DNA of 56,650 nucleotides from Pseudomonas typographi (lineage in GTDB: Bacteria; Pseudomonadota; Gammaproteobacteria; Pseudomonadales; Pseudomonadaceae). The notes beneath the pieces were generated by a model that was given only the letters and a program-made list of their open reading frames with translations, was not told where the DNA came from and ran no database searches. Shown here in pieces: positions 44,142 through 52,546 of the stretch. Both the position numbers and the translations under genes were made by a program. The stretch spans positions 1 to 56,650 of the forward strand of contig NZ_JAAOCA010000039.1 in assembly GCF_014694385.1 (NCBI RefSeq). Reading direction: 5' to 3'. Position 1 is the first letter of the stretch. Each line of letters begins with the position of its first letter.

Positions 44142-44612
44142 ATGAACCCATGCCCTTGCGGCAGTGGCGACCTGCTGGAGGCGTGCTGCGGCCGCTTCCA
44201 TGCACGTGCCGGCGCGCCGGATGCGCAAACCCTGATGCGCTCGCGCTACAGCGCTTACGTGCTGGGCAATGTCGACTACCTGGTGGCCACGACCCTGCCG
44301 GCCCAACAACCGGGCCTGGATCGCCAAGCGATGGCGGGGTGGAGCGCCTCGGCCACCTGGCTGGGCCTGGAGGTACACAGCACGCAAACCTTGGGCGGCA
44401 AGCCTGAGCATGCCTTCGTGAGCTTTACCGCGCGCTGGCACGACGCCACCGGCGAGCACAGTCACCATGAGCGCTCAGCCTTTGTGCAGCAAACCGACCA
44501 GTGGTATTTCATCGACCCCAACGTGCCGCTGCAAGCCGGCCGCAACGACCCTTGCCCCTGCGGCAGCGGGCAGAAATTCAAGAAGTGCTGCGCGGGGTTC
44601 ATTACGGGATGA
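44142..44612 (+). CDS. YchJ-family protein with two SEC-C-like zinc sites
   Basis: 156 residues. CPCGSGDLLEACCG (4-17) at the N-terminus, DPCPCGSGQKFKKCCAG at the C-terminus, and an NTF2-like core between them (MRSRYSAYVLGNVDYLVATT). UPF0225 family. SEC-C motifs bind zinc, as in the SecA tail. The cellular role is unknown; a link to protein quality control or ribosomes is inferred from SEC-C biology only. It overlaps the convergent gene by 11 bp. Confidence 0.9.
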   Translation: MNPCPCGSGDLLEACCGRFHARAGAPDAQTLMRSRYSAYVLGNVDYLVATTLPAQQPGLDRQAMAGWSASATWLGLEVHSTQTLGGKPEHAFVSFTARWHDATGEHSHHERSAFVQQTDQWYFIDPNVPLQAGRNDPCPCGSGQKFKKCCAGFITG

Positions 44613-45114
44613 GCCGCAGATGATCTGTGTTCGGCGCCGCACTGGCGGCCTGGGGCTTGGCTTGGCCCATGTCGCTGCCGGCCGGCGCCAGCGACAGGCC
44701 GCTGAGGTCCATGGCCGGCGCTGGCGCTGGGGCGGTGGGTGGGCTCAGGTCGGCACCGAGCTCGGCAAGGTCGTAGGCCGGCGCGTCGACATGGGCAAAG
44801 GCCGCCATGTACTGATCACGCGGCACCACTTCGGCACGCGGGCGTGGCGCCTCAGCGGATGGCAGCCCGGGCTCGATGGCTGGCTCGGCCAAGGCATTGA
44901 CCTGCACCGCGGCCCCAGCACGCTCCAGTACCTGGCGGTATTTGCCTGCCTCGGCTGCGTCCAACCCGGTTTTGAGCACCAGGCGGCGGCCGCTGAAGAG
45001 CGCCTCGATGCGCGCAGTGTCGGCCTGGAACACCCGCGCCAGGTTGGCCTTTACCGCTTCCAGCGGCGCACCGGTTTGCACTTGGCCCTCGAAAACGATT
45101 TCATAAAGGCTCAT
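44602..45114 (-). CDS. Hypothetical protein with N-terminal DUF805-associated-type domain
   Basis: 170 residues from MSLYEIVFEGQVQTG; GGAG upstream. Residues ~1-70 (EAVKANLARVFQADTARIEALFSGRRLVLKTGLD) are a small alpha/beta domain I remember from gammaproteobacterial proteins, often fused to membrane domains such as DUF805. Here it is followed by a Pro/Ala-rich, probably disordered tail ending DHLRLIP. No signal peptide. Function unknown. Confidence 0.65.
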   Translation of the reverse strand: MSLYEIVFEGQVQTGAPLEAVKANLARVFQADTARIEALFSGRRLVLKTGLDAAEAGKYRQVLERAGAAVQVNALAEPAIEPGLPSAEAPRPRAEVVPRDQYMAAFAHVDAPAYDLAELGADLSPPTAPAPAPAMDLSGLSLAPAGSDMGQAKPQAASAAPNTDHLRLIP

Positions 45115-45152
45115 CGGTTCACTACTCCTGATCCACACAAGGGCGCCCGGCG

Positions 45153-45632
45153 ATGACGCGTTTACCAGCGTTGGCTGCCCTTATCTTAGCCCTGTGCCTG
45201 CCGGCTTGCTCAACGGCCTGGTTCACCGGCCGTTACCAGGCCCCCGACGTGAGCCTGTTGCGGGTCGAACGGGTCAAGGCCCACCTGTTGCAACAAACCT
45301 TCATCCTGCACTTTCGCATCGATAACCCCAACGACAGTACCCTGCCAGTACGAGGGTTTCGCTACCACGTCACACTCGAAGACATCACCCTGGCCGAGGG
45401 TAAGGCCAAGGACTGGTTCAATGTGCCGGCGCACGGTACGTCTTTCTATAGCATAGAGGTGCGCACCAACCTGTGGCAGCACCTCAAACCCTTGCGGGCG
45501 CTTCTGCGCGACCCCGAACGCCCGTTGCATTACACCTTGAAAGCCGAGCTTAAAACCGGAATATTCTTTGGCCACTGGATCACACTCGAACGCAGTGATG
45601 CGATAATACCGGCCCAGTTCATCCCGGAGTGA
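45153..45632 (+). CDS. LEA type 2 (LEA14-like) lipoprotein
   Basis: 159 residues. Signal peptide with lipobox LPAC (Cys19). WHy/LEA14 domain of ~110 residues: FILHFRIDNPNDSTLPVRGFRYHVTLED with the NPND motif. Such proteins are envelope stress or desiccation-related beta-sandwich folds. It is 4 bp upstream of the His-rich SEC-C gene and probably co-transcribed with it. Confidence 0.87.
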   Translation: MTRLPALAALILALCLPACSTAWFTGRYQAPDVSLLRVERVKAHLLQQTFILHFRIDNPNDSTLPVRGFRYHVTLEDITLAEGKAKDWFNVPAHGTSFYSIEVRTNLWQHLKPLRALLRDPERPLHYTLKAELKTGIFFGHWITLERSDAIIPAQFIPE

Positions 45633-45636
45633 TTCC

Positions 45637-45834
45637 ATGTCTCAAGCGCCTCACGTTCATGGCCCAGACTGCAACCATGACCATGACCATGACCACCACC
45701 ATGGCCATGTGCACGGACCGCATTGCAACCATGGCCCGCAAGAACCTTTGCGCAACACGCTGAAGGACGTAGGCCGCAACGATCCTTGCCCCTGCGGTAG
45801 CCAGAAGAAGTTCAAGAAGTGCCATGGTGCCTGA
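45637..45834 (+). CDS. His-rich SEC-C metal-binding mini-protein
   Basis: 65 residues. The first half is a histidine cluster (HGPDCNHDHDHDHHHGHVHG). The second half is a SEC-C zinc knuckle, GRNDPCPCGSQKKFKKCHGA, very similar to the tail of the YchJ protein encoded 1 kb upstream. GGAG before the ATG overlaps the upstream gene's end. Metal storage or delivery is inferred from the ligands. Confidence 0.88.
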   Translation: MSQAPHVHGPDCNHDHDHDHHHGHVHGPHCNHGPQEPLRNTLKDVGRNDPCPCGSQKKFKKCHGA

Positions 45835-45896
45835 GAGGTCCCACGGCAGGCTTTAACCGCGCACGGTTGACTACTTGAAAGCTGGCGGCCGCCGCC

Positions 45897-46319
45897 TCAA
45901 GGGTGCATCCGCCCTAGCCCGGGGGGCACGCCGCTACTGTCGGTCGGCTGCCATGGGCCGTCCGGGCTGGTGGCCCAGGCCCAGCCGCCGCTGAAGCGGT
46001 AGTAAGTGCGCTGGCGGTAATACACGCCGTCCGCAGTCTCCAGCACGTACACCGCCAAGCCCGGGTCCCAGTGGCTCGGGCCGCCCGGTGGCGGGGCAAA
46101 GCTTGCCGAGGTGCGCGGTGCTGCCTTGGTTTGGCCCGGTGCCGGGGTGCCGGAGGGCTGCACGGGGGCCGACGGCTGGGTGGCGGGGCCAGGTACGTTG
46201 GCCGGTATGGGCGGCGCCGGCTGCGGCGTGGGGCGCTGCACGCTACAAGCCGAAAGGCCCAGCAGCAGAGTGAGTGCGGCCAGGCGCACAGGGGCGGGCA
46301 ATATCAGGGTTCGGGTCAT
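45897..46319 (-). CDS. Proline-rich lipoprotein at the end of the ccm operon
   Basis: 140 residues. Lipobox LSAC (Cys25), then a ~50-residue Pro/Ala/Thr linker and a compact C-terminal domain, HWDPGLAVYVLETADGVYYRQRTYYRFSGGWAWATSPDGPW. That part resembles the tyrosine/tryptophan-rich modules of YXWGXW-type envelope proteins. Its start overlaps ccmI by 4 bp, so it belongs to the ccm transcript. Not recognised as a known Ccm component. Confidence 0.7.
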   Translation of the reverse strand: MTRTLILPAPVRLAALTLLLGLSACSVQRPTPQPAPPIPANVPGPATQPSAPVQPSGTPAPGQTKAAPRTSASFAPPPGGPSHWDPGLAVYVLETADGVYYRQRTYYRFSGGWAWATSPDGPWQPTDSSGVPPGLGRMHP

Positions 46320-47503
46320 GAGTCAGGGCTATCGATGGTCAGCTGCTGAAGCACCGCACTGTCGCGGGCGATGGGTGCGCCACGCCCCAGCCACTCACCT
46401 TGGGTGGGCTGGCCGCTGCGGCTGATGCGCGCCCCCAGTTGGACTTGCTCGAACGCGGACAGTTTCAATGCCGGCTGCATGGCATCAGCGTCGCTGAGTT
46501 CGACGGTGGCAGGCAGTTCTGCCACGGTCAGGCGCTTCACCGCCAGCGGCAGCGGCGGCCCATTGACCGCGCGGGCAAATACGAACACCGTATCGCCCGG
46601 CAACACTTTATCGCGCAACGCCGGGGCCAGGCTGACCTGCACCTTCAGCCCGGCAACGGCCTCGGCAGCGGCAGCCGGTGGCAGGCCGGCTCGTTGGCGG
46701 GCCTTATCGATACCGCCCTGCAACGCCTGGCGTGCGGGGTCGCCTGCCGGTAGCAAGGCTTGCAGGCGCTGCCAGTAACCGGCGGCTTCGGCGTAATGCT
46801 GGCTTTCGAAGCCCGCGATGCCGAGCAACCCCAAGCTGGTTACCTCGTTCGGGTCGGCCTTCAGCGCTTCGTCCGTCAATGCCTGCATCGGCGCGCCCCA
46901 GTGCTTGCCATTGGCAAAATACAGCGCTTGCGCCCACTGCCCCAGCAAGTCCGGGCGGCGCCCGGCCAGCGCTACCGCCCGCTCGAACAGCGGGGCGGCA
47001 TCGCCGGGGCGGTTTTGCGCCATGTAGGTCCGTGCCAGGTAATACACCCCTTCCACTGCATCCGGCTGGGCCTTCACCGTTTGCTCCAGGCGCGCGGTCA
47101 TGTCTGCCAGCGACTGCGGCGGCGTGGCGAAGCTACGGCTAAGCGCCAGCGTGTCGCTGGCCCCGTAGTGCAGGTACAAGCCCAGCGCCAGCACGGGCAG
47201 CACAAAGGCCACCAACAGCGGCAGGCGCCAGTCCTGGCCCTGGGCGGGCGGCGCTTCTTCACCATCGGCGTCGGCCAGCAGCTCACGGGCAGCTTCGGCC
47301 CGCCCACTGGCCATGTCTTCGGCGCTGAGCAGGCCGTCGGCATGTTGTGCGTGCAATTGCTCAGCCCGCTCCTCGAACAGCGCTACGTTCAGCGCCGCGC
47401 GGTCCTGGCCGGCCGGCGACGGGCGGCGAAGCAGCAGCGGAAGCAGGATAAAACACATGGCCACCCCTAACAGCAGGGCGGTGGCAAGCCAAAAATCGGT
47501 CAT
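46316..47503 (-). CDS. ccmI: Cytochrome c maturation protein CcmI (CycH)
   Basis: 395 residues. Two N-terminal helices (~4-26 and ~94-112) enclose a cytoplasmic loop. A periplasmic TPR region (YYLARTYMAQNRPGDAAPLFERAV..., LGQWAQALYFANGK) follows, which holds apocytochrome c for the haem lyase CcmF/H, then a C-terminal domain. 4-bp overlaps with neighbours on both sides. Confidence 0.93.
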   Translation of the reverse strand: MTDFWLATALLLGVAMCFILLPLLLRRPSPAGQDRAALNVALFEERAEQLHAQHADGLLSAEDMASGRAEAARELLADADGEEAPPAQGQDWRLPLLVAFVLPVLALGLYLHYGASDTLALSRSFATPPQSLADMTARLEQTVKAQPDAVEGVYYLARTYMAQNRPGDAAPLFERAVALAGRRPDLLGQWAQALYFANGKHWGAPMQALTDEALKADPNEVTSLGLLGIAGFESQHYAEAAGYWQRLQALLPAGDPARQALQGGIDKARQRAGLPPAAAAEAVAGLKVQVSLAPALRDKVLPGDTVFVFARAVNGPPLPLAVKRLTVAELPATVELSDADAMQPALKLSAFEQVQLGARISRSGQPTQGEWLGRGAPIARDSAVLQQLTIDSPDS

Positions 47504-47964
47504 GGGCGGTGCTCATCCAGCAGGCGTGCAAGGCGTTCTTGTTCATCGGCCGACAGCGCCTGGGCCGCCCCCGCTTGGCGGCGGCGCACCCTAATGGCCA
47601 CCACCGCGGCGCCGGCCAACAGCAACAGCGCCGGGCCGAACCACAGCAGGCCAGTACGCAGGCTCAACGCCGGCCTGTAGCGAATGAACTCGCCATAGCG
47701 GTCGACCATGTAATCGATAATCTGCCGGTCGCTTTTGCCCTCGCCCAGCAAACGGACGATTTCCCGGCGCAAGTCGGCGGCAATCGGTGCATTGGAGTCG
47801 GCGATGTCCTGGTTCTGGCACTTCGGGCAACGCAGCTCGCCGGTCAGCTCAACGAAACGTTGGCGCTGCGTATCGTCGGCGAAGGTATAGGTGTCGATCG
47901 CCGCATGCGCCAATGCGGCGCTCAGCGCAAGTGCCGCACCAGCCAGCAAAGCACGCAGGCTCAT
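47500..47964 (-). CDS. ccmH: Cytochrome c maturation protein CcmH (thioredoxin-like)
   Basis: 154 residues. Signal peptide; LRCPKCQNQDIADSNAPIA with the redox pair Cys46 and Cys49 that reduces apocytochrome CXXCH; one C-terminal helix (~107-125). It is the N-terminal part only of the E. coli CcmH, the rest being encoded by ccmI, as normal in Pseudomonas. Confidence 0.96.
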   Translation of the reverse strand: MSLRALLAGAALALSAALAHAAIDTYTFADDTQRQRFVELTGELRCPKCQNQDIADSNAPIAADLRREIVRLLGEGKSDRQIIDYMVDRYGEFIRYRPALSLRTGLLWFGPALLLLAGAAVVAIRVRRRQAGAAQALSADEQERLARLLDEHRP

Positions 47965-48497
47965 TGGCCGGCCTCATCGAGCAATTGCTGGTAACGCCCG
48001 GCTAGCTGCTCACGCCATACCTGCTGGTCGATCACCCCCACGTGCTTGAAGCGAACCACACCTTTGGCATCGATCAAAAAGGTTTCGGGGGCCCCGTAAA
48101 CGCCCAGGTCTACCCCCAGGCTGCCGTCTGCGTCGGCCACATTCAGTTGGTACGGGTCGTGGAACTGGGCCAGCCACTTTTGCGCGGCAGCGTTGTCGTC
48201 CTTGTAGTTCACACCGTAGATCACCACGCCCTGGGCCTTGAGCGTGTTAAGCACCGGGTGCTCATCGCGGCAGGCCACGCACCAGGTGCCCCATACATTC
48301 ACCAAGGCCGGGCGGCCCAGAAATGCATCGCGGCTGAGCATACCACCACCCTGTACCGCGGGCAGTTGGAACGCCGGAAACGGCTTGCCGATCAACGCCG
48401 AAGGTAAGCTTTGCGGATCGAGGAACAGCCCCCGGTAAAGAAACACCGCCAGCACCAGGAACAACACCAATGGCAGCAACAACAACCAACGCCTCAT
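47961..48497 (-). CDS. ccmG: Thiol:disulfide interchange protein CcmG/DsbE
   Basis: 178 residues from MRRWLLLLPLVL, membrane-anchored thioredoxin fold. Active site WGTWCVAC with Cys73 and Cys76. Conserved GVYGAPETFLID, including the cis-proline. It keeps apocytochrome cysteines reduced, using electrons from DsbD/CcdA. Overlaps ccmF by 4 bp. Confidence 0.95.
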   Translation of the reverse strand: MRRWLLLLPLVLFLVLAVFLYRGLFLDPQSLPSALIGKPFPAFQLPAVQGGGMLSRDAFLGRPALVNVWGTWCVACRDEHPVLNTLKAQGVVIYGVNYKDDNAAAQKWLAQFHDPYQLNVADADGSLGVDLGVYGAPETFLIDAKGVVRFKHVGVIDQQVWREQLAGRYQQLLDEAGQ

Positions 48498-50467
48498 GCC
48501 GCCGCCTCCTTCAGACCCAAGGTGCCGCGCACCCGGGCCTTGACCTTGGTGCGGTAGCGGCCGTCGGCCGCCGCGAGCAACCCGCCCAGGGCGGTCAGTA
48601 CGCCACCGAGCCAGATCCAACGCACGAAGGGCTTCACGTGTACCCGCACGGCCCAAGCGCCATCGCCCAATGGTTCGCCCAACGCCACGTAGAGGTCGCG
48701 CAGCAGGCCAGGGTCGATGCCGGCTTCAGTCATCATCGATTGCTGGGCGGTGTACAGCCGCTTCTCCGGGTTGAGCACCGCGACCGGGCGGCCGCCCTGG
48801 GTCACGCGGATTACCGCGCGGTCGGCGCTCCAGTTCGGCCCATTCACATGCTGCGAACCTTCGAACACGAAGTGGTAACCGCCCACATCCACGGCCTCGC
48901 CCGGCGCCATGCGCAGGTCGCGTTCGGCATTGTGCTGGCTGGAAAGCACCACTCCCAGGGCGCACACGGCAATGCCCAGGTGCGCCAGGTGCATCGCCCA
49001 GTAACTGCGGCGCAACCCCCGCAAACCCCTGGCCAGCCCGGTATGGCGGGTTTTGTCGAACACATCGCGCAGCCCGCCCACCACCACCCACATGGCCAAG
49101 GCGAACACCGCCAGCACAGGCCAGTCGAAATCACCCAGCCACCAACCGCCCAGCACCGCCAACACCACGGCCGCCACCAGCACCGGCGTGAGCAGGCCGG
49201 CCAGCCAACGGCCAGGGGTGTGCTTCCAACGCACCACCACGCCCACTGCCAGCAGCAGCATCAACAGGGCCATCAGCGGCAGGAACAACAGGTTGAAATA
49301 CGGCGGGCCCACTGACAATTTGGCCCCGGTCAAGGCATCCAGCAACAAGGGGTAAAGCGTGCCGAGCAAAATGGTCGCGGCGGCCACCACCAGCAGCAAG
49401 TTGTTGCCCAGCAGCAGGGTTTCCCGCGACCACAGGCCGAACCGCGCGTGGCTGCGTACCACCGGCGCACGCAGGGCGAACAACCCCAGCGAGCCCCCCA
49501 CCACCAACAGCAAGAAGCCCAAAATGAACACACCCCGGGTGGGGTCGGAGGCAAACGCATGCACCGAGGTGAGCACACCCGAGCGCACCAGGAAGGTGCC
49601 CATCAGGCTCAGCGAGAACGCCGCGATGGCCAGCAGCACCGTCCAGCTTTTGAACACACCGCGTTTTTCCGTCACCGCGAGGGAGTGAACCAGCGCGGTG
49701 CCGACCAACCAGGGCATCAACGAGGCGTTTTCTACTGGGTCCCAGAACCACCAACCACCCCAACCGAGCTCGTAGTATGCCCACCATGAGCCCAGGCTGA
49801 TGCCCACCCCGAGAAAGCTCCAGGCCACCAGCGTCCAGGGCCGCGACCAGCGCGCCCAGGCCGCGTCCAGGCGCCCGCCCAGCAGTGCGGCGATGGCAAA
49901 GGCAAAGGCCACCGAGAAGCCCACGTAGCCCATGTAAAGCATCGGCGGGTGAACCACCAAGCCAAAGTCTTGCAACAACGGGTTCAAGTCGCGACCATTG
50001 GCCGGCACCTGCGGTAGCAGGCGGCTGAAGGGGTTGGAGGTGCAGATCAAAAACACCATGAAACCGGTGCCGATCAACCCCATCACGGCCAGCACCCGCG
50101 CCAGCATGTCGCGCGGCAGCTGGCCGGAGAATATCGATACCGCGAAGGTCCAGCCGCCGAGGATCAACGCCCACAGCAGCAGTGAACCTTCATGGGCACC
50201 CCACACCGCGCTGAACTTGTAATACCACGGCAAGGCACTGTTGGAATTCTGCGCCACATAGGCCACGGAAAAATCATCGACCATGAACGAGCGGGCCAAA
50301 CAGGCAAAAGCGAAAGCTAAAAAGGCGAACTGCCCCCAAGCGAGCGGCCGTGCCAACGCCATCCACACCACCTGCCCACGCCAGGCACCCAGCAGTGGCA
50401 GCACGCCCAACGCCGCGCTGAAGCACAGCGCCAGGATCATCGCCAGTTGGCCGAGTTCCGGGATCAT
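48494..50467 (-). CDS. ccmF: Haem lyase subunit CcmF
   Basis: 657 residues, about 15 membrane helices. WWD haem-handling motif in WGGWWFWDPVENASLMPWL. Joins haem from holo-CcmE to apocytochrome, with CcmH and CcmI. Length is normal. Coordinates overlap ccmG and ccmE by 4 bp each. Confidence 0.97.
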   Translation of the reverse strand: MIPELGQLAMILALCFSAALGVLPLLGAWRGQVVWMALARPLAWGQFAFLAFAFACLARSFMVDDFSVAYVAQNSNSALPWYYKFSAVWGAHEGSLLLWALILGGWTFAVSIFSGQLPRDMLARVLAVMGLIGTGFMVFLICTSNPFSRLLPQVPANGRDLNPLLQDFGLVVHPPMLYMGYVGFSVAFAFAIAALLGGRLDAAWARWSRPWTLVAWSFLGVGISLGSWWAYYELGWGGWWFWDPVENASLMPWLVGTALVHSLAVTEKRGVFKSWTVLLAIAAFSLSLMGTFLVRSGVLTSVHAFASDPTRGVFILGFLLLVVGGSLGLFALRAPVVRSHARFGLWSRETLLLGNNLLLVVAAATILLGTLYPLLLDALTGAKLSVGPPYFNLLFLPLMALLMLLLAVGVVVRWKHTPGRWLAGLLTPVLVAAVVLAVLGGWWLGDFDWPVLAVFALAMWVVVGGLRDVFDKTRHTGLARGLRGLRRSYWAMHLAHLGIAVCALGVVLSSQHNAERDLRMAPGEAVDVGGYHFVFEGSQHVNGPNWSADRAVIRVTQGGRPVAVLNPEKRLYTAQQSMMTEAGIDPGLLRDLYVALGEPLGDGAWAVRVHVKPFVRWIWLGGVLTALGGLLAAADGRYRTKVKARVRGTLGLKEAAA

Positions 50468-50907
50468 GGCTCGGCCTGCGCGAGCTTGCCATCCTTGAGG
50501 GCCTTGTTCACTTCCGGCGGCATGTATTTTTCATCGTGCTTGGCCAGCACCTCGTCGGCCACCACCACTCCATCGGTGCCCACCTTACCCAACGCGACGA
50601 TGCCCTGCCCTTCGCGGAACAAGTCCGGCAAAATGCCGCGGTAGGTAATGGCCACCGATTTATTGAAGTCGGTGACCACGAAGCGCACCTGCAGCGAATC
50701 GCTCGAGCGCACCAGTGAGCCTTTTTCGACCATGCCACCGGCGCGGATGCGCGTGCCCATCGGCGCTTCGCCGTTGGCGATCTGAGTGGGGGTGTAGAAC
50801 AGGTTGATATTCTGCTGCAGGGCGCTCAGGGCCAGGGCCACCGCTGCGCCAACCGCGGCCACCAAGCCAATGATGATGTACAGGCGCTGTTTGCGCTGGG
50901 GGTTCAC
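50464..50907 (-). CDS. ccmE: Haem chaperone CcmE
   Basis: 147 residues starting at GTG (50907), giving the family start VNPQRKQRLYIIIGL. The ATG further upstream lies inside ccmD. A single membrane anchor (~10-30) and OB-fold domain. Covalent haem ligand His124 with Tyr128 in LAKHDEKYMPPE, the HxxxY motif. GTGA overlap with ccmD. Confidence 0.95.
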   Translation of the reverse strand: MNPQRKQRLYIIIGLVAAVGAAVALALSALQQNINLFYTPTQIANGEAPMGTRIRAGGMVEKGSLVRSSDSLQVRFVVTDFNKSVAITYRGILPDLFREGQGIVALGKVGTDGVVVADEVLAKHDEKYMPPEVNKALKDGKLAQAEP

Positions 50908-51080
50908 GCTTGACGCTCCCGGCGCAAACGGCGCGCCTCTTGTTGCAGGTAACGGCGCCGCGCCAGCCAAGGCGCTGCGACATTCCAGATCACGACCACG
51001 GTGCCAATGGCATAGGCCGACCATACGAACGGGCCATGATGCCCCATTGCGATAAATTGCGCGAATGACGCAAATTTCAT
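50904..51080 (-). CDS. ccmD: Small haem-exporter protein CcmD
   Basis: 58 residues, one membrane helix (~18-38: PFVWSAYAIGTVVVIWNVAAP) and a basic C-terminus of the RRRYLQQEARR type. Stabilises the CcmABC complex and helps release holo-CcmE. It overlaps ccmC and ccmE by 4 bp each. Confidence 0.93.
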   Translation of the reverse strand: MKFASFAQFIAMGHHGPFVWSAYAIGTVVVIWNVAAPWLARRRYLQQEARRLRRERQA

Positions 51081-51838
51081 GGTGCCAGCCCACCGCCCAG
51101 GGCCTGGCGCACGGCCGCCTGCGCCCAGCCGCTGCGCGCCTCGCGCTGCAGCAGGGCCAGGCGCATCCGTGCCAGCAGCACCGCGCCGAACAAGCAATAA
51201 AAGCCCAACACGGTAAACAACAGCGGCAGCCACATCTCAGCGGGCATCGCCGGTTTCTCCGTAAGGCTGAACGTAGCGCCCTGGTGCAGCGTGCTCCACC
51301 ACTGCACCGAGTACTTGATGATCGGGATGTTCACCACCCCCACGATCGATAGCACCGCGCACGCCTTGCCGGCGCTGTCGCGGTTGCCGATGGCATTACC
51401 CAAAGCGATGACCCCGGCGTAGAGAAACAACAAAATCAGCATCGAGGTAAGCCGGGCATCCCACACCCACCAGGCGCCCCAGGTGGGCTTGCCCCAAATG
51501 GCCCCGGTGAGCAGCGCCAGCGCGGTCATCGAGGCGCCCACCGGCGCTGCGCAGTGAATGGCGATGTCGGCGACTTTCATCTTCCACACCAGGCTCACCA
51601 CCCCGGCCAGCGCCATCAGCACATAGCAGCTCTGCGCCAGCATGGCGGCAGGCACATGGATGTAGATAATGCGAAAGCTGTTGCCTTGTTGGTAATCCGG
51701 CGGGGCGAAGGCCAAGCCCCACACCACCCCCACCGCCAATAGCAGCGCCGCGGCCAGCGCCAGCCAGGGCTGCAGGCGGCCGGCCAAGGCGTAGAACCAC
51801 TTCGGCGAGCCCCATTTGTGAAACCAGGTCCAGCTCAT
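51077..51838 (-). CDS. ccmC: Haem exporter / CcmE haem-loading protein CcmC
   Basis: 253 residues with six membrane helices. WWD motif WGAWWVWD (120-127) and conserved His61 (IIYIHVPAA). Loads haem onto CcmE. 39 bp separate it from ccmB. Confidence 0.97.
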   Translation of the reverse strand: MSWTWFHKWGSPKWFYALAGRLQPWLALAAALLLAVGVVWGLAFAPPDYQQGNSFRIIYIHVPAAMLAQSCYVLMALAGVVSLVWKMKVADIAIHCAAPVGASMTALALLTGAIWGKPTWGAWWVWDARLTSMLILLFLYAGVIALGNAIGNRDSAGKACAVLSIVGVVNIPIIKYSVQWWSTLHQGATFSLTEKPAMPAEMWLPLLFTVLGFYCLFGAVLLARMRLALLQREARSGWAQAAVRQALGGGLAP

Positions 51839-51877
51839 AACACGCTACTCATCACGGTCACGTTCCATTATGCAGGC

Positions 51878-52546
51878 TCACTCGGCCACGCTGATACGCA
51901 GCCCAGCGGCAATCGCCAGCGGTGCCAGCGCCAGCGCCAGCGCCGCCAAGCTTGCCAGCCACAACAGGTAGCCGCCGCTGGGCAGGCCCTGCAACGCCGC
52001 TTGCAACGCCCCGCTGCCAAGAATCAGCACGGGTATATACAGGGGTAAAACCAATAAGGCCAGCAGCAGGCCACCGCGCTTCAGCCCCACCGTCAGCGCC
52101 GCGCCGATGGCTCCCAGTAGGCTCAGCACCGGCGTGCCCAGCAACAAGGAGGCCAATAGCACCGGCAAGCATACCAGCGGCAACCCCAGCATCACCCCCA
52201 ACAACGGCGCCAGCAATACCAGCGCCAGCCCGGAAAACAGCCAATGCACCAACACCTTGGCCAGCATCAGCAGGGCTAGCGGCTGCGGGCTTAGCACCAT
52301 TTGTTCGAGCGAGCCGTCTTCGAAATCGCTGCGAAACAGCCCCTCCAGCGATAATAATACCGCCAACAACGCCGCCACCCACACCAACCCAGGTGCCACG
52401 GCTTGCAACAGCTGCGGCTGGGCGCCCAACGCCAACGGGAACAGTGCCACCACGATGGCGAAGAACACCAACGGGTTGAGCAATTCACCTGGCCGCCGGC
52501 AGAGCAAACGCACCTCGCGCTTGAGCAATTCGGCCAGCACGCTCAT
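51878..52546 (-). CDS. ccmB: Haem exporter membrane protein CcmB
   Basis: 222 residues from MSVLAELLKREVRLLCRRPGE, six helices. SDFEDGSLEQMVLSPQPL is the conserved block. Permease of the CcmAB ABC complex. ATGA overlap with ccmA; the longer frame upstream is a shadow within ccmA. Confidence 0.95.
   Translation of the reverse strand: MSVLAELLKREVRLLCRRPGELLNPLVFFAIVVALFPLALGAQPQLLQAVAPGLVWVAALLAVLLSLEGLFRSDFEDGSLEQMVLSPQPLALLMLAKVLVHWLFSGLALVLLAPLLGVMLGLPLVCLPVLLASLLLGTPVLSLLGAIGAALTVGLKRGGLLLALLVLPLYIPVLILGSGALQAALQGLPSGGYLLWLASLAALALALAPLAIAAGLRISVAE

Noticed and set aside
49131..50174. 347-codon open frame on the minus strand
   Set aside because: It is an out-of-frame shadow of ccmF; the product is Gly/Arg-rich with no family resemblance, while the ccmF frame is clearly conserved.
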